NCBI GenBank assembly: GCA_025175895.1
Contig: CM045987.1
Span: forward strand, 37,784,113 to 37,848,112
DNA: 64,000 bases
DNA from: Wurfbainia villosa
Lineage: Eukaryota > Streptophyta > Magnoliopsida > Zingiberales > Zingiberaceae
Direction of reading: 5' to 3'
The notes under the pieces were generated by a model. It worked only from the letters and a program-made list of their open reading frames with translations, was not told the DNA's origin and ran no database searches. A program made the position numbers and the translations under genes. Shown in pieces: positions 10,309-23,123 of this stretch; position 1 is the stretch's first letter; each line of letters opens with the position of its first letter.

Positions 10309-12389
10309 GACTCCCACTTGGCCTAATGCCAATCGCTACGGTATCCAATACCATAAGCACCAACATGACCCTCAAACTTACTTTGAGGCAATGCTTTAGT
10401 CAAAGGATCCGCTAAGTTCCTTTCAGTGGGAATTTTCTCGATTTGTATTTCGTTCCTACTGATGATCTCTCTGATAAGATGATAGCGGCGAAGCACATGT
10501 TTGGATCATTGATGAGACCACATCAAGTTCATAGATGAACTACTTGATCCAAACCGCTTCCTTTGATGCTTCCAAAGCTGCAACGTATTCTGCCTTAGTG
10601 GCAGAATCCGCTATAGTGTCAAGCTTGGAACCTTTCCAACTTATTGCGCTTCCATTCTAGGTGAATACATATCGGTGAGACATGGAATCATCCTTATGCA
10701 TGCGAGGGTGCATCCGTATACCCACGTATCACCATGTACCCTTCTCCATATATTAGGAACACATCCTTAGTTCTTCTCAAGTACTTAAGGATCGTCTTAA
10801 CAGCCGCCCAATGATCCATTCCTGGATCAGACTGGTATCTGCTCGTGACACTCAGAGCATACGATACATCGGGCCTCGCATATAGCATACATGATAGATC
10901 CTATTGTGGATGCATAGGGAATCTTACTCATGCAAATCCTCTCGTCTTCTGTGCGCGGACACATAGACTTCGAAAGGTGTTCCCCATGCCTGATGGGCAG
11001 ATAACCTTTCTTGGATTCCGACATGCTAAACCTCTTTAGCACTTTCGGCATATATGTAGGCGAAGACCAAGCAACCGTTTGATCTATCTCTATAGATCTT
11101 AATCCCAGGATGTAGGTTGCTTCTCCCGAATCTTTCATGGAGAATGTCTTGGATAACCAAACCTTAATCGATTGTAAGATTGACACATCGTTTCCTATAA
11201 GTAATATGTCATCGACATACAATACTAGGAACACGATCGCCTCCCACTAACCTTCTTGTACACAAGGTTCGTGCGGATTTTGTGAGAAATCAAACTTTTT
11301 GATCGTCTCATCAAAAGCGGATATTCCGACTCTGGATGCTTGCTTCAATCCATAAATGGATCGCCGCAATTTGCATACCTTGGTTTTATCAAGCGATGTG
11401 AAACCCTCAGTGTATCATATACACGTCCTCGGCGGTTTCCATTAAGGAAAGCTGTTTTCACATCCATCGCCATATCTCATAATCATAATGAGCCGCTATG
11501 GCGGGAGCATCCGAATGGATTTAAGCATAGCTACGAGTAATAGGTTTCTAATCAACACCTTGCTTTTGGCGATATCCTTTCGCCACCAATCTAGCCTTAT
11601 AGGTAATCACATTACCATCCATGTCGGTTTTCTTCTTGAAAACCCACTTGCACCCTATAGGCTTTATGCCTTCAGGTGGGTCAACCAAGTTCCAAACTTG
11701 GTTTTCGTACATGGAATCCATTTCCGACTTCATGGCACCAAGCCACTTATCCCTTTCTGAACTTGTCAGCACTTCTTCATAACTGGTAGGCTCCTCATCA
11801 TCAATGAGTAACACGTTGTTCGATTCACTTACGAGAAATCCATATCTCTCAGGAATATTGCGTGTTCTACCAGATCTACGAAGATGTGGTGTTACACTAG
11901 GTCCAAATTGATTGCTCATCACTATGAGTTGTCATTGTTCATGCTCACCGTATCTCATCAATGTCTATTTGAGTCTCTCGAGCCTCCTCAAGCTCAACGA
12001 CACTCCCCATTTTCTTGCAAGAGAAACTCTTTCTCTAGAAACACGGCATGCCTTGAAACAAACACCTTTTGTTCCACAGATGATAGAATTGGTAACCCCT
12101 TGTTTCCTTAGGGTATCAATAAATAGACATTTATCGGACTTAGCATCCGTTTATACGTCTGATCCGCTTCACATAAGCGAGACAACCCCATATCTTCAAG
12201 TAAGATACATGAGGTTTCTTACTAGCCCATATCTCATATGGAGTAGTAGAGACTACCTTGGTAGGCATTACATTTAACAAGTAAACAATTTATGCAAGTG
12301 CATAACCCCAAAAGGACTTGGGAAGAGTCGCATGATTCATCATTGACTGACCATGTCCAACAAGGTCGATTCGCCTCTCGGATACACCA
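10309..12389 (-). pseudogene. RT and RNase H remnants of element B
   Basis: Minus-strand frames give RT pieces: 'GCKWVFKKKTDMDGNVITYKA' start region (11922-11548), the catalytic 'YVDDILLIG' (about 11222-11196), then 'SYALSVTSRYQSDPGMDHW' (10888-10694) leading toward RNase H, whose end is badly eroded before the LTR. Several frameshifts break the frame. Many of them lie at places where related copies have CAG or CTG. The integrase C-terminal part between about 11925 and 12389 is frame-broken too. The product would copy genomic RNA into DNA; this copy cannot. Confidence 0.75.
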
Positions 12390-13347
12390 TTATCTTTGTG
12401 GTGTATAGGGCGGAGTCCATTGAGACAATATGCCATTGTCTCTTAGATAATCAAGAAACTCTTGACTTAAGTATTCACCACCTCGATCCGATCGAAGTAT
12501 TTTAATACTTTTGTCATGTTGTTTCTCTACTTCATTTCTGAATTCTTTGAACTTTTCAAAGGCTTCAGACTTGTGTTTCATCAAGAACACATACCCAAAC
12601 CGTGAGTGATCATCGGTGAAGGTAATGAAGTAGCTATAGCCTCCTAATGCTTGAGTTGACATAGGTCCACATACATCAGTATGTACTAGACCTAGTAACT
12701 CTCCCATTCGTTCACCCTTTCCAGTAAAAGGTAACTTAGTCATCTTGCCTTTTAAGCATGATTCACATGTATCGTATGAATCAAATTCAAACGATTCCAG
12801 AATTCTACATCGGTGTAATTCGGACATGCGTTTCTTGCTTATATGGCCAAGACGACAATGCCACATATAGGAGTCTATGTGATTATCCTTTCGAGCACGC
12901 GTGTTGCTCGCTTCGATATTGAAAATGTTACTGGATACGTCCAACGTATAAATGCCATTACTCAAAGTTCCAGTTCCATAAAGTACGCCATTCAAAGTTA
13001 TATAACAACAATTGTTACTAAACGTTAAATGGAAACCATTTCTATTTAAGCAGGAAATAGAAACAATGTTCTTTATTAGAGAAGGAACATAATAGCAATT
13101 GTCCAGTTCCAAGACTAGTCCACTAGGGAGCTTCAGCAAATAAGTTCCGATGGCGACCGCAGCAACCTTTGCTCCATTGCCAACTCGCAAATTTGGCTCC
13201 CCTCTGACAAGTCTTCTTCTATTCCTTAGCCCCTGTATGTCATTACATATATGTGAGCTACACCCAGTATCCAATACCCAAGTGTCTAAGGAAATAGAAT
13301 GACAATCAATAACGAAGATACCTGAAGAGGATGGGGCATCGGATGCC
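12390..13347 (-). pseudogene. Protease and integrase part of the element B polyprotein
   Basis: The frame is open from the C insertion border (13347) down to 12390. It shows the protease active site 'LDTGCSSH', the GAG-pre-integrase zinc-binding region 'WHCRLGHISKKR...CESCLKGK' (HHCC), and the integrase core start 'HTDVCGP', 'TDDHSRFGY' and 'RSDRGGEY'. It ends in a frameshift soon after 'TPPYTPQ', before the last catalytic Glu. Upstream it connects, base for base, to the Gag frame at 22333: removing C plus one ATGCC (8985 bases, a multiple of 3) restores the codon phase. Any start codon upstream of 13347 belongs to C's LTR and is artificial. Confidence 0.8.
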
Positions 13348-15182
13348 TGTTGGGTTTTTTCGGGCTGCAAAAACCGCTTTTTGCGTTGCGGAAACCCCGG
13401 AAGTCCCGGCCACGGATCCTAACGAAGAAGTATTAAAACTAATTACATGTATGTGCTTACAAAATTCTCTAGATCTACCTTAGAACTAAGAGATAAGGAT
13501 GTTACCCTTGATGCGATGCCCTTCGCAAATCCCGCTCGTCCAAAGTCCGCCGGAACTCGAGAGTGTCAAGTGCACACTCCTCTATGGTATCCACACAAGC
13601 AATAGGTGGAAGAAAACTCAACCTTGAGTGTGCTAGCACTCCTTGGTTGGTTCGGCCAAAGAGAGGAAGGAGAGGGAGAGCTTGAGAGGAAAATTCCCAA
13701 GGAAGAAGATGAAGTAATGAGTGATTACTCACCAAATGAATTTTCACTCACATAACCCCCAAAAATGGTGGCCGGCCACTTCATGGAGGGGGAGTTACAT
13801 GCATGCATGTAACTCCCATGACCCTTGGTCTCCCTCATGATGTGGCACTAATTGACCAAGTCAATGATGATGTGGAGCATCATCATTGGCGATGCCTAGT
13901 CATCATCATGACATGGCATTTGGTCAAGTCAAACTTGACCTTTCAACTTCCCTCTCAAGTCAAGTCAAACTTGACCTCTAATCTCCCATGGTTGATCAAA
14001 TCTAACCACTTGACTCAAGTCAATTTAATATAATGAATCTCTATTCATTAATTTAAATTGATTTGATGAATCAAATCTCAATTAGACTCATTCAACACTT
14101 GAATCAACTTGAGTCTAACTCAATTAGTCTAATTTGGATTACTCTTAATCCAATTTGGTTCATCCCATGAACCTAATCCTCATGGTTCATCATATGAACC
14201 TAATCTCCATCTAATTGCTCTCATGTGTGTGACCCTATAGGTTCTTGTAACGTTGGCAATGTCCCTAAACCGATTTAGGAACATAAGCAATGAGCGGTAT
14301 CTAGCAACACATCATTGCTACCCAAGTTACAAGAATGTTGAGCTCCAACATCACCTTTGTGACTACTAATTGTGACTCTCACAATATGTGACAATGTCCC
14401 TCTATCCTTGACATCTAGATTGACCAATCGAGGCATAGACCGTGTCATCCTCGGTACAATCTAAATCTTAAACTCCAAGTAGACTCACTCTAATCAAATG
14501 AGCTCAATATCTCATATTGACTCATTTGGGCATAACCATGCGCCATTGGTCTCACTCTATCAAGAATATCGATGTCACCCCGTCATATAGGAGGGATAGA
14601 TCCCATCTACATCACTCACATCCCTCCGCATAATTAGTTACATACCCGATGTCGCCTTTATAGTCCACCCATTTACGGGTGGCGTTTGTGAAAACAAAGT
14701 AAGCAACTCCTTATGTAGGGAACCATGGTGACTTCAGGTCTAAGGACTAATCTTCAGACTAATAGCCACATGAGAAAGTATATGACACTCATATAACGAT
14801 CCAAGATACTTTCTCATGGCGGGTCATTCAGAATACATTCTCCAATGCATACCCATGTGTCAACTTGATATCTCATATCCATGACTTGTGAGATCAAGTC
14901 ATCTTGTTGACCTACATGCTAGTCTCTACGCATTAACATTGTCCCTGAATGTTAATACTCGACTAGGAATGATTAAGAGTAGTGTTCTCTATATCATCTC
15001 ATTATCGATTCATCCAATCGATTGACATAGATAAGAACCTACTACCCAAGGACATTATTATATTTAGTTATTTGGCACCAATACAAGTAAATATAATAAC
15101 CATGCCTTTATAAATAGGAATATGATACAATAAAGTCCATACAACAATCATCATATGATTGGCTCTAGGGCTTTCACTAACA
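13348..15182 (-). repeat. 3' LTR of element C
   Basis: It starts TGTTGGGTTTTTTCGGGCTG and ends TCACTAACA. It agrees over most of its length with the copy at 20515-22327. The next internal bases, read on the minus strand, give ...GTGGGAGATT, the polypurine tract. Short ORFs inside it are not conserved and are ignored. Confidence 0.85.
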
Positions 15183-18100
15183 ATCTCCCACTAGCACTAG
15201 TGCCAATCACCGTAGTATCTAATACCCAATGACCTAGTGTGACCATCATGCTTTTTCTGTGCCAAAGCCTTGGTCAAGGGATCTGCGATGTTAGCCTCTG
15301 TGGGTACTCTGCAAATCTTCACATCTCCTCTATCGATAATCTCTCGAATAAGATGGAAGCACCGATATATTCGGCCTCTGTTGTAGAATCAGCAACTGTG
15401 TTCTGCTTGGAACTATTCCAGCTCACAGCGCCACCATTCAAGCAAAACACGAACCCTGACTGCGATCTGTAATCATCACAGGTGGGTTTGGAAGGCATCA
15501 TTGTAACCCTTCTGACTAGCTCCTCATTGCCTCGAATATCAAGAAATATTCTTTAGTCCTTCTTAAGTACTTAAGAATATTCTTGGTACTATCGATGGCG
15601 CTCACCGATCATGGTATCTACTCGTCATGCTCAAAGCATACGAGACATCGGAGAGTACCTGACATAGGCATGATAGATCCTATAGCGGATGCGTAAGGGA
15701 TCTTATCCATGCGGTCTCTCTCCTCTCTAGAAGAAGGACTTTGAGTCTTGAAAGACTCACACCATGTGACATCGTCGGAAGTCCTTTCTTGGAATTACGT
15801 GCATGGCAAACCAAGTAATACCGTGTCAATGTATGTACTCGACTTAGGCCAAGCAATCTCTTAGATCTATCTCTATAGATCTTGATGCCTAGAATACTTT
15901 GCTTCACCTAAGTCCTTCATTGAGAAGCCGTCCCGGCCAAGTCTTCACGGTATGGCGAAGGATGTCATTCCCAATGAGTAGTATGTCATCCACATACAAT
16001 ACAAGGAAGACAAGCTGTATTCCCATTAACCCTCTTGTAGACCACGGGGTTCATCTTCATTCTTGATGAAACCAAAGTTTGATCGCATCATCGAATCGAA
16101 GATTCGACTCGAAGCTTGCTTTAGCCCATAAATGGACCTTTGCGGCTTGCATACCTTGATATGTTGTGGATCTACAAAACCCTCGGGTTGTGTCATGTAC
16201 ACATCCTCGAGTAAGTTTCCATTGAAGAGCGGTTTTGACATCCATCTGCCAGATCTCATAATCGTGGTATGCTGCAATAGCAAGCAAGATCCGAATGGAC
16301 TTAAACATCGCCACTGGAGAAAAGGTTTCATCATAGTCAATACCATGAATTTGATTGAAACCTTTAGCCACCAATCGGCCCTTATAGGTATGCGTAAGTC
16401 CATCCATGTCAGTCTTTCTCCTAAAGACCCACTTACACCCAATGGGTTTGACCCCTTCAGGTGGATCAACCAAAGTCCATACTTGGTTAGTGTACATGGA
16501 TTCCATCTCGGATCTCATGGCGTCTAGCCATTTCTCGAGAATCTGGGCTCATCACGACTTCACGATGGGAGGTAGGCTCATTCTCGATAGGCATAACGTC
16601 ATCATGGTGGAACAAGAAATAGTATCTCTTCTCGGTGACGACGTACCCTATCAGACCTGCGAAGAGGTAGGTCTACTTGAACAGGTGGTTGTTCCACAAC
16701 TCTTTGTGCAACAACCTCTTCACCCACAACACTTTGTGGTTCCTGTTCAACCTCCATCAAGGCCTCAGTGCTATGGTCCTTATCTTGAATTTCTTCAAGA
16801 TTGAAGGTACTCCCACTAGTTTTTCTAGAAACAAAATCCCTTTCTAGAAAAACCCATCTTTACCACAAACACTTTGTCTTGTAGAATGTAAATAATATCC
16901 TTTGTAGACTTGGGATATCCAACAAAATAGCACCTATCGGTTTGGGTCCCGGTTTATGCGAGACTTGGCGTCGAGCGTAAGCCTCACAACCCCAAATCCT
17001 CATAAAAGACATCTTGGGATTTTCCTGTCCATATCGTATATGGTGTCTTTACCTGACCTTGGATGGTACGGTTAAGGGTAAAGGCTGCTGTGTCGAGCAT
17101 ATCCCAAAAGGATATAGGAAGATCGTGTGACTCATCATAGATCGTACCATATCGATAAGTCACGATTCCTCCTTCGGATACACCATTCCCTTTGTGGTGT
17201 TCGGGAGGAGTGAGTTGGGATAGAATCCCACACTCGGCTAGATAGTCCATGAAACTCATGGCTAAGGTATTCACCACCTCGATCGATCGAAGTATCTTAA
17301 TACTCTTGCCAAGCTGGTTTTGTACTTCATTCTTGAATTCTTTGAACTTTTCAAAGGTTCTGATTTATGTGTCATTATATACACATAACCATATCTACTG
17401 AAGTCATCAGTAAATGTAATGAAGTACTGTAACCACCTCTGGCAACATTGAAAGGACCACATACATCACTATGTATAAGTCCTAACAAATCTGTTGCTCT
17501 TTATATGTCCACTAAAGGGAGTCTTGGTCATCTTGCCTAAAAGGCAAGACTATCATGATTCAAAATCAAATGAGTCTAGCGCCCGTCCTTATGGAGGTGA
17601 GATAAGCGACTCTCATTTATATGACCTAGCGACAATGCGAGGAGATAGGTTTGGTTCAACTCATTTGACTTGAACCTCTTGGTACTTATGTTATAGATAG
17701 GGCTCTCTAAGTCTAGAAAGTAGAGTCCGTTCATTAGAGTGCACTACAATAGAACATATCATTTAAATAAAGAACAACATTTGTTCTTTATTATAAATGA
17801 AAAACCTTTCTTGTCGAACAAGAAATTGAAATGATGTTCTTAGTTAAGCGGGCACATAACAACATTCATCTAATTCTAGTACAAGCCCGGAGGGAGAGAT
17901 AGATCATAAGTTCCTCTGACAGCCAGCTTGCTCCATTGCCTACTCGTAGGTCCACCTCGCCCTTTATTCGATGCCTGCTATTTCTCGGCCCATTGCACAT
18001 TTACAAATGTGAGATGCACATCCGGTATCTAATACCCATGATGAAGAAATAGATAGATTGACTTCTATAACATTTATACACAGTAGAAGTCTCACTTCTC

Positions 18101-18790
18101 TTCTTCTTAAGATCTTCGAGTATGCCTTGCGATTCGCTTCGGTGTCTGCTTCCTTGCGAAGCAAGCCCCTTCCTTAGCTACCCCTCCTTTGGGTTTAAGT
18201 TCTTTGCCTTTGCCCTTGGCAGGACTTTCCCTTACCTTTAGGCTTGCCCTTGCCTTTCTTTTACGCACCATCAAAATGGTGTGTTACCCTTCTTAAGGTT
18301 AAGCTCTGCGATTCTCAACATCTTTGAGCATTTTGAACAATGGCTTATCAATTTCATTCATGTTATAATTCATGACAAATTGATCGAAGGCTCTTGGCAA
18401 GATTGCAAGATCAGTCGATGGCGGCTCTTGGCCAAGTGGGAATCCCGGCCTTTGTAGGTTTCTCGTGCCCAATCATTTTTGAATGTACCTACGGGAGTCC
18501 CGTCTTGCATTTTGGACCCAAATAATGCCTTAGAGACTTCATATCTCTCATGCCTAGCTTGTCCTTGATATAGTTGACGAAGATGTCCAACCATATCATA
18601 AGCATTCATGAACTCGTGTTGCTTCTGAAGCTCAGAGTTCATGGACGCGAGCATTAGACATGACACATCTAATGAATAATCTTGATGCTTCTTGTAAGCA
18701 TCTTTGTCACCGTGAGGCATTGGCGGAGGTGCCTCCGAATGGGCCGCCCAGACATGACTTCCTTTCTTGGGTGAGAACAATTCTCAGGTT
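15183..18790 (-). pseudogene. Gag-pol remnants of element C
   Basis: Pieces colinear with the element E polyprotein: Gag start region (about 18780-18370), protease 'VLDTGCASHIC' (about 18035-18003), integrase pieces (17462-17271 and 17277-16984, with 'TDDFSRYGYV' and a mutated 'ERR' site), RT (16518-16026, with 'GCKWVFRRKTDMDG' and 'WQMDVKTA'), and RNase H start (15501-15319, 'SGFVFCLNGGAVSW'). A gap of about 150 bases near 15367 removes part of RNase H relative to F. Frameshifts are very frequent and mostly one- or two-base changes at CAG/CTG sites. Not functional as read. Confidence 0.8.
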
Positions 18791-20514
18791 CCTGTACCAG
18801 TCCAGGAAATTTGCTCCATTGAGCTTGTCCTTCTCAAGGACAGATCGCAGAGAGAGAGTGTTCGTGTTGTTTGACATAGTAATCTACAACATACAATGCA
18901 GAGAATTAATATCATATTCCTTTTATCATTTAATTAGGCCTTTAATCAAATGATGCTCCCACTGAATTATAGGAATTTTATAGAATCGAGTTATGGATGT
19001 GGTCAAACCACATTTACTTGATTCATACAAACTAGCTATAATTCTTGTGGGACAAGATCCACATCATACTAAGCCTTGAGTTAGCTTTGGCTAAATCGCC
19101 CAAGACTTAGTACGATCGGTGGGTAACACATTACCGATTACATCTCTATGCAACTCTTGTTTATAGGATTAAGACCCACATTTACAAAAGACCTTGAGTT
19201 AGCTTTGGCTAAATCGCCCAAGATTTAGTGTAAATGCGATCTTAACCTATCTTTCCAACGATTGGAATATGCCTATAGTTCTACTCGATCCAATTGAGTT
19301 AACTAGTTTTGCTCAATCTAATTGAGCTTACTCTAACCCGAGTCGTGATAGGCGGGACCAAGATTGTCCCTCCGCACCCTACCAAGATAATATGCGTTGC
19401 TCTGCTTTGGCAGATTCAACAACAACAAATGATCGAGGTAGTGATGGGTATCAAGGCTCGGTAGGCATTTTCGAGTTGATTCGATTATGATCTAATCTAA
19501 TCGTAATGTGTATCTTATACGCATTTAGGCCTTTATTATCCTATATTAGCATGCATCATATACATACATTCATTATTCTAGCATGCATCATATACATACA
19601 AGAAAATTAACCTAGCATGCATCATATACATACAAGCATTTTTCCACTAGCATGCATCACATACATACAAGCATAAATCAATTAAATATATATATATCAA
19701 CATATATATATATATATAATTAAATGTGATATAGTCATGGCCCTACTACGATCTTCTCAAGCCAATGAGAAGATCGGACAGTCAACCTAAGGCTAGCGGC
19801 TTCTCCAAGCGCTTCCTTTGACCGCCATGTGTCGTCGTCACCCTTCTCGTAAGCTCGTCTTCAAGTGGACTTTCCACCGCTCCATTTTTGTACATTACAA
19901 ATATGAAACTCGAGTTACATTCGAGTCTAAAACTATTTACAACTAGAATATTAAAAGAAGAGGTGCGACGCGCAGGTCGCAAACATTTTACAACACGCAC
20001 AACCACAAAACGGCACGCAGGCCGTATTATGAATTACAACACACATAATCCAATCCAATTGGGTTATTGGGCCATGACAATCACAGAATTATACATAATT
20101 CAAAATTATGTATTTTTACAGAAAATTTCTATAATTTTTCCTAATTTATTTCAAATTTATGAGTCATCTCTCCATAACGGTCCCCCTAAGCGGTTTCTAG
20201 CGATCGCGGACATGGCCCTTTCGGGGATAGGGCAGCGCCCTACTCGCAAAAATAAACTTCGCGAGTGTCCCTACATGATCCTACAGCGACTTAAGTCGCT
20301 GTCCCAAAAACCTAAAGCGAGAACTCGCGATTCGAGAGTTTTTCTCGACGGTTGAAGCCTACAGTGTCCCAACACTGTTGTCGACTCTCGAGAAAAATAC
20401 CCAAAAATTCTATAAAATTAGGAAATTTACAGAAACATAAAATCTGTAATTTTATATCTAATATAAAAATACAAAAATGAAACACATACATGCTTCGTGA
20501 CGTGGCTCGATACC
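18791..20514 (-). other. 5' leader of element C
   Basis: Non-coding. It holds two copies of a 'cttgagttagctttggctaaatcgccc' unit (about 19075 and 19193), four spaced copies of 'agcatgcatcatatacatac' (about 19550-19675) and an AT microsatellite (about 19686-19720). The same features occur in the G leader at 48491-49612 in the opposite orientation. The primer site is next to the LTR: minus-strand TGGTATCGAGCCACG (about 20514-20500), one base short of the usual TGGTATCAGAGCC. Confidence 0.7.
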
Positions 20515-22327
20515 ATCGCTGGTTTTTTTCCGAGCCGCAAAACCGCTTATGCTAAGGAAACCCTAAGTCCGCCACGGATCCGCAAGAAGTATTAAAACTA
20601 ATTACATGTATGTGCTTACAAAACCTCTAGATCTACCTTAGATCTAAGAGATAAGGATGTTACCCTTGATGCGATGCCCTTCGCAAATCCCGCTTCCCAA
20701 AAGTCGCTGAACTCGAGAGTGTCAAGTGCACACTCCTCTATGGTATCCACACAAGCAATAGGTGGAGAAAACTCAACCTTGAGTGTGCTAGCACTCCTTG
20801 GTTGGTTCGCCAAAGAGAGGAAGGAGAGGGAGAGCTTGAGGAAAATTCCCAAGGAAGAAGATGAAGTAATGAGTGATTACTCACCAAATGAATTTTCACT
20901 CACATAACCCCAAAATGGTGGCCGGCAACTTCATGGAGGGGTTGTTACATGCATGCTTTTAACTCCCATGACCCTTGGTCTCCTCATGATGTGGCACTAC
21001 TGACAAGTCAATGATGATGTGGAGCATCATCATTGGTCCGCCATGCCTAGTCATCATCATGACATGGCATTTGGTCAAGTCAAACTTGACCTTCATCTTC
21101 CCTCTCAAGTCAAGTCAAACTTGACCTCTAATCTCCCATGGTTGATCAAATCTAACCACTTGACTCAAGTCAATTTAATATAATGAATCTCTATTCATTA
21201 ATTTAAATTGATTTGATGAATCAAATCTCAATTAGACTCATTCAACACTTGAATCAACTTGAGTCTAACTCAATTAGTCTAATTTGGATTACTCTTAATC
21301 CAATTTGGTTCATCCCATGAACCTAATCCTCATGGTTCATCATATGAACCCAATCTCCATCTAATTGCTCTTATGTGTGTGACCCTATAGGTTCTTGTAA
21401 CGTTGGCAATGTCCCTAAACCGATTTAGGAACATAAGCAATGAGCGGTATCTAGCAACACATCATTGCTACCCCAGTTACAAGAATGTTGAGCTCCAACA
21501 TCACCTTTGTGACTACTAATTGTGACTCTCACAATATGTGACAATGTCCTTCTATCCTTGACATCTAGATTGACCAATCGAGGCATAGACCGTGTCATCC
21601 TCGGTACAATCTAAATCTTGAACTCCAAGTAGACTCACTCTAATCAAATGAGCTCAATATCTCATATTGACTCATTTGGGCATGACCATGCACTGTGGTC
21701 TCACTCTATCAAGAATATCGATGTCACCCCGTCATAGGAGGGATAGATCCCATCTACATCACTCACATCCCTCCGCATAATCGTTACATACCCGATGTCG
21801 CCTTTATAGTCCACCCATTTACGGGTGACGTTTGTGAGCCAAAGTATGCAACTCCTTATGTAGGGAACCATGGTGACTTCAGGTCTAAGGACTAATAGTC
21901 ATACTAATAGCCACATGAGAAAGTATATGACACTCATATAACGATCCATGATACTTTCTCATGGCGGGTCATTCAGTATACATTCTCCAATGCATACCCA
22001 TGTGTCAACTTGATATCTCATATCCATGACTTGTGAGATCAAGTCATCTTGTTGACCAACATGCTAGTCTCTACGCATTAACATTGTCCCTGAATGTTAA
22101 TACTCGACTAGGAATGATTAAGAGTAGTGTTCTCTATATCATCTCATTATCGATTCATCCAATCGATTGACATAGATAAGAACCTACTACCCAAGGACAT
22201 TATTATATTTAGTTATTTGGCACCAATACAAGTAAATATAATAACCATGCCTTTATAAATAGGAATATGATACAATAAAGTCCATACAACAATCATCATA
22301 TGATTGGCTCTAGGGCTTTCACTAACA
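20515..22327 (-). repeat. 5' LTR of element C
   Basis: Its inner end is altered (GCTGGTTTTTTTCCGAGCC instead of TGTTGGGTTTTTTCGAGCC), so the exact border is soft. The outer end GGGCTTTCACTAACA at 22327 is clean and adjoins the duplicate ATGCC. Otherwise it matches 13348-15182 closely. Confidence 0.8.
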
Positions 22328-22332
22328 ATGCC

Positions 22333-23123
22333 TTCTTCTTCTTCATGGACTCAAGATAAATCTTGCAGTTTCTTTGCCAGTGGCCTTCCTTGCCACAGTG
22401 ATGGCAAGTGCCCTTTTGCGCTGGTTCCGCCTTCTTTTCCTTTTTCTTTCCTTTCTTCTGTTCTTTTGCCTTCCTCTTAGAACCTTTCTTTGAGGAATCA
22501 ACTAACAGAACCGCCTTCTCCTCATGCTTCACAGAAGGCTCCACAGTCTTCAGCATATTGAGGAGCTCGAGAATGGTGGATTCCAATTTGTTCATCCGAT
22601 AGTTCATCACAAATTGCGAGAAACTCTTGGGCAAACAATGCAGAATTAAGTCAATACTTAACTCATGATCCATCACAAAACCGAGGGTAGCTAGCCGCTC
22701 GATGTACCCGTTCATCTTTAGCACAAACTGTACTACAGACGAACCTTCTTGCATCTTCGTGGTGAAGAGGAGCCTAGAGACCTCGAACCTTTCGGATCTC
22801 GCATGCTCATCGAACAACTCATGAAGATGGAAGACCATAGTGTTAGCATCCATATGCTCATGCTGCTTCTGCAGCTCAGGTACCATCGCCGCTAGCATGA
22901 TGCAACTCGCCAGCTCAGAATCTGCCACATGCTTCTGATAGACCAACATTTGGTCTGGAGTTGCATCGTCCTTAGGACGGTCAGGAAGAGGCTCTTCAAG
23001 GACATATGCTAGCTTTTCCGCCTTGAGAACAATTCTCAGGTTTCTAAGCCAGTCCAGGAAGTTAGGCCCAGTCAGTTTGTTCGAATCCAAAATAGTGCGC
23101 AAATTCAAAGACGTCATGATCAA
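22333..23123 (-). pseudogene. Gag of element B (interrupted at its C-terminal end by C)
   Basis: ATG at 23123 after the leader. About 263 codons remain to the C border. It shows the copia Gag fold of the UBN2/retrotran_gag type: 'LTGPNFLDWLRNLRIVLK' near residue 17, the 'HELFDEHARSERFEVSRLL' region near residue 107, a Lys-rich linker, then a CCHC zinc knuckle (CHHCGKEGHWQRNC, about residue 237). Gag forms the particle and the knuckle packages RNA. The frame is fully open up to the insertion and continues in phase at 13347. In sequence it is distinct from the Gag of C, E and F. Confidence 0.85.

Larger units (their letters stand above)
13348..22327 (-). mobile_element. Element C: degenerate Ty1/copia retrotransposon, innermost of the left nest
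   Basis: It is flanked by the duplicate ATGCC (13343-13347, 22328-22332). The LTRs are 13348-15182 and about 20515-22327 (about 1.8 kb, starting TGTTGGGTTTTTTCGGG and ending GGGCTTTCACTAACA). The minus-strand internal region follows the order of element E (leader, Gag, protease, integrase, RT, RNase H) but is full of short indels and larger gaps. Its LTR family is that of F and G. Because it sits inside four older layers it must be the last to arrive there, yet its coding part looks more damaged than its LTRs (see the CAG/CTG finding). Confidence 0.85.

Noticed and set aside
19686..19720. AT microsatellite as a possible replication origin or matrix attachment site
   Set aside because: Simple TA repeat in a retrotransposon leader, mirrored at 49305-49322 in element G; nothing else supports a special role.
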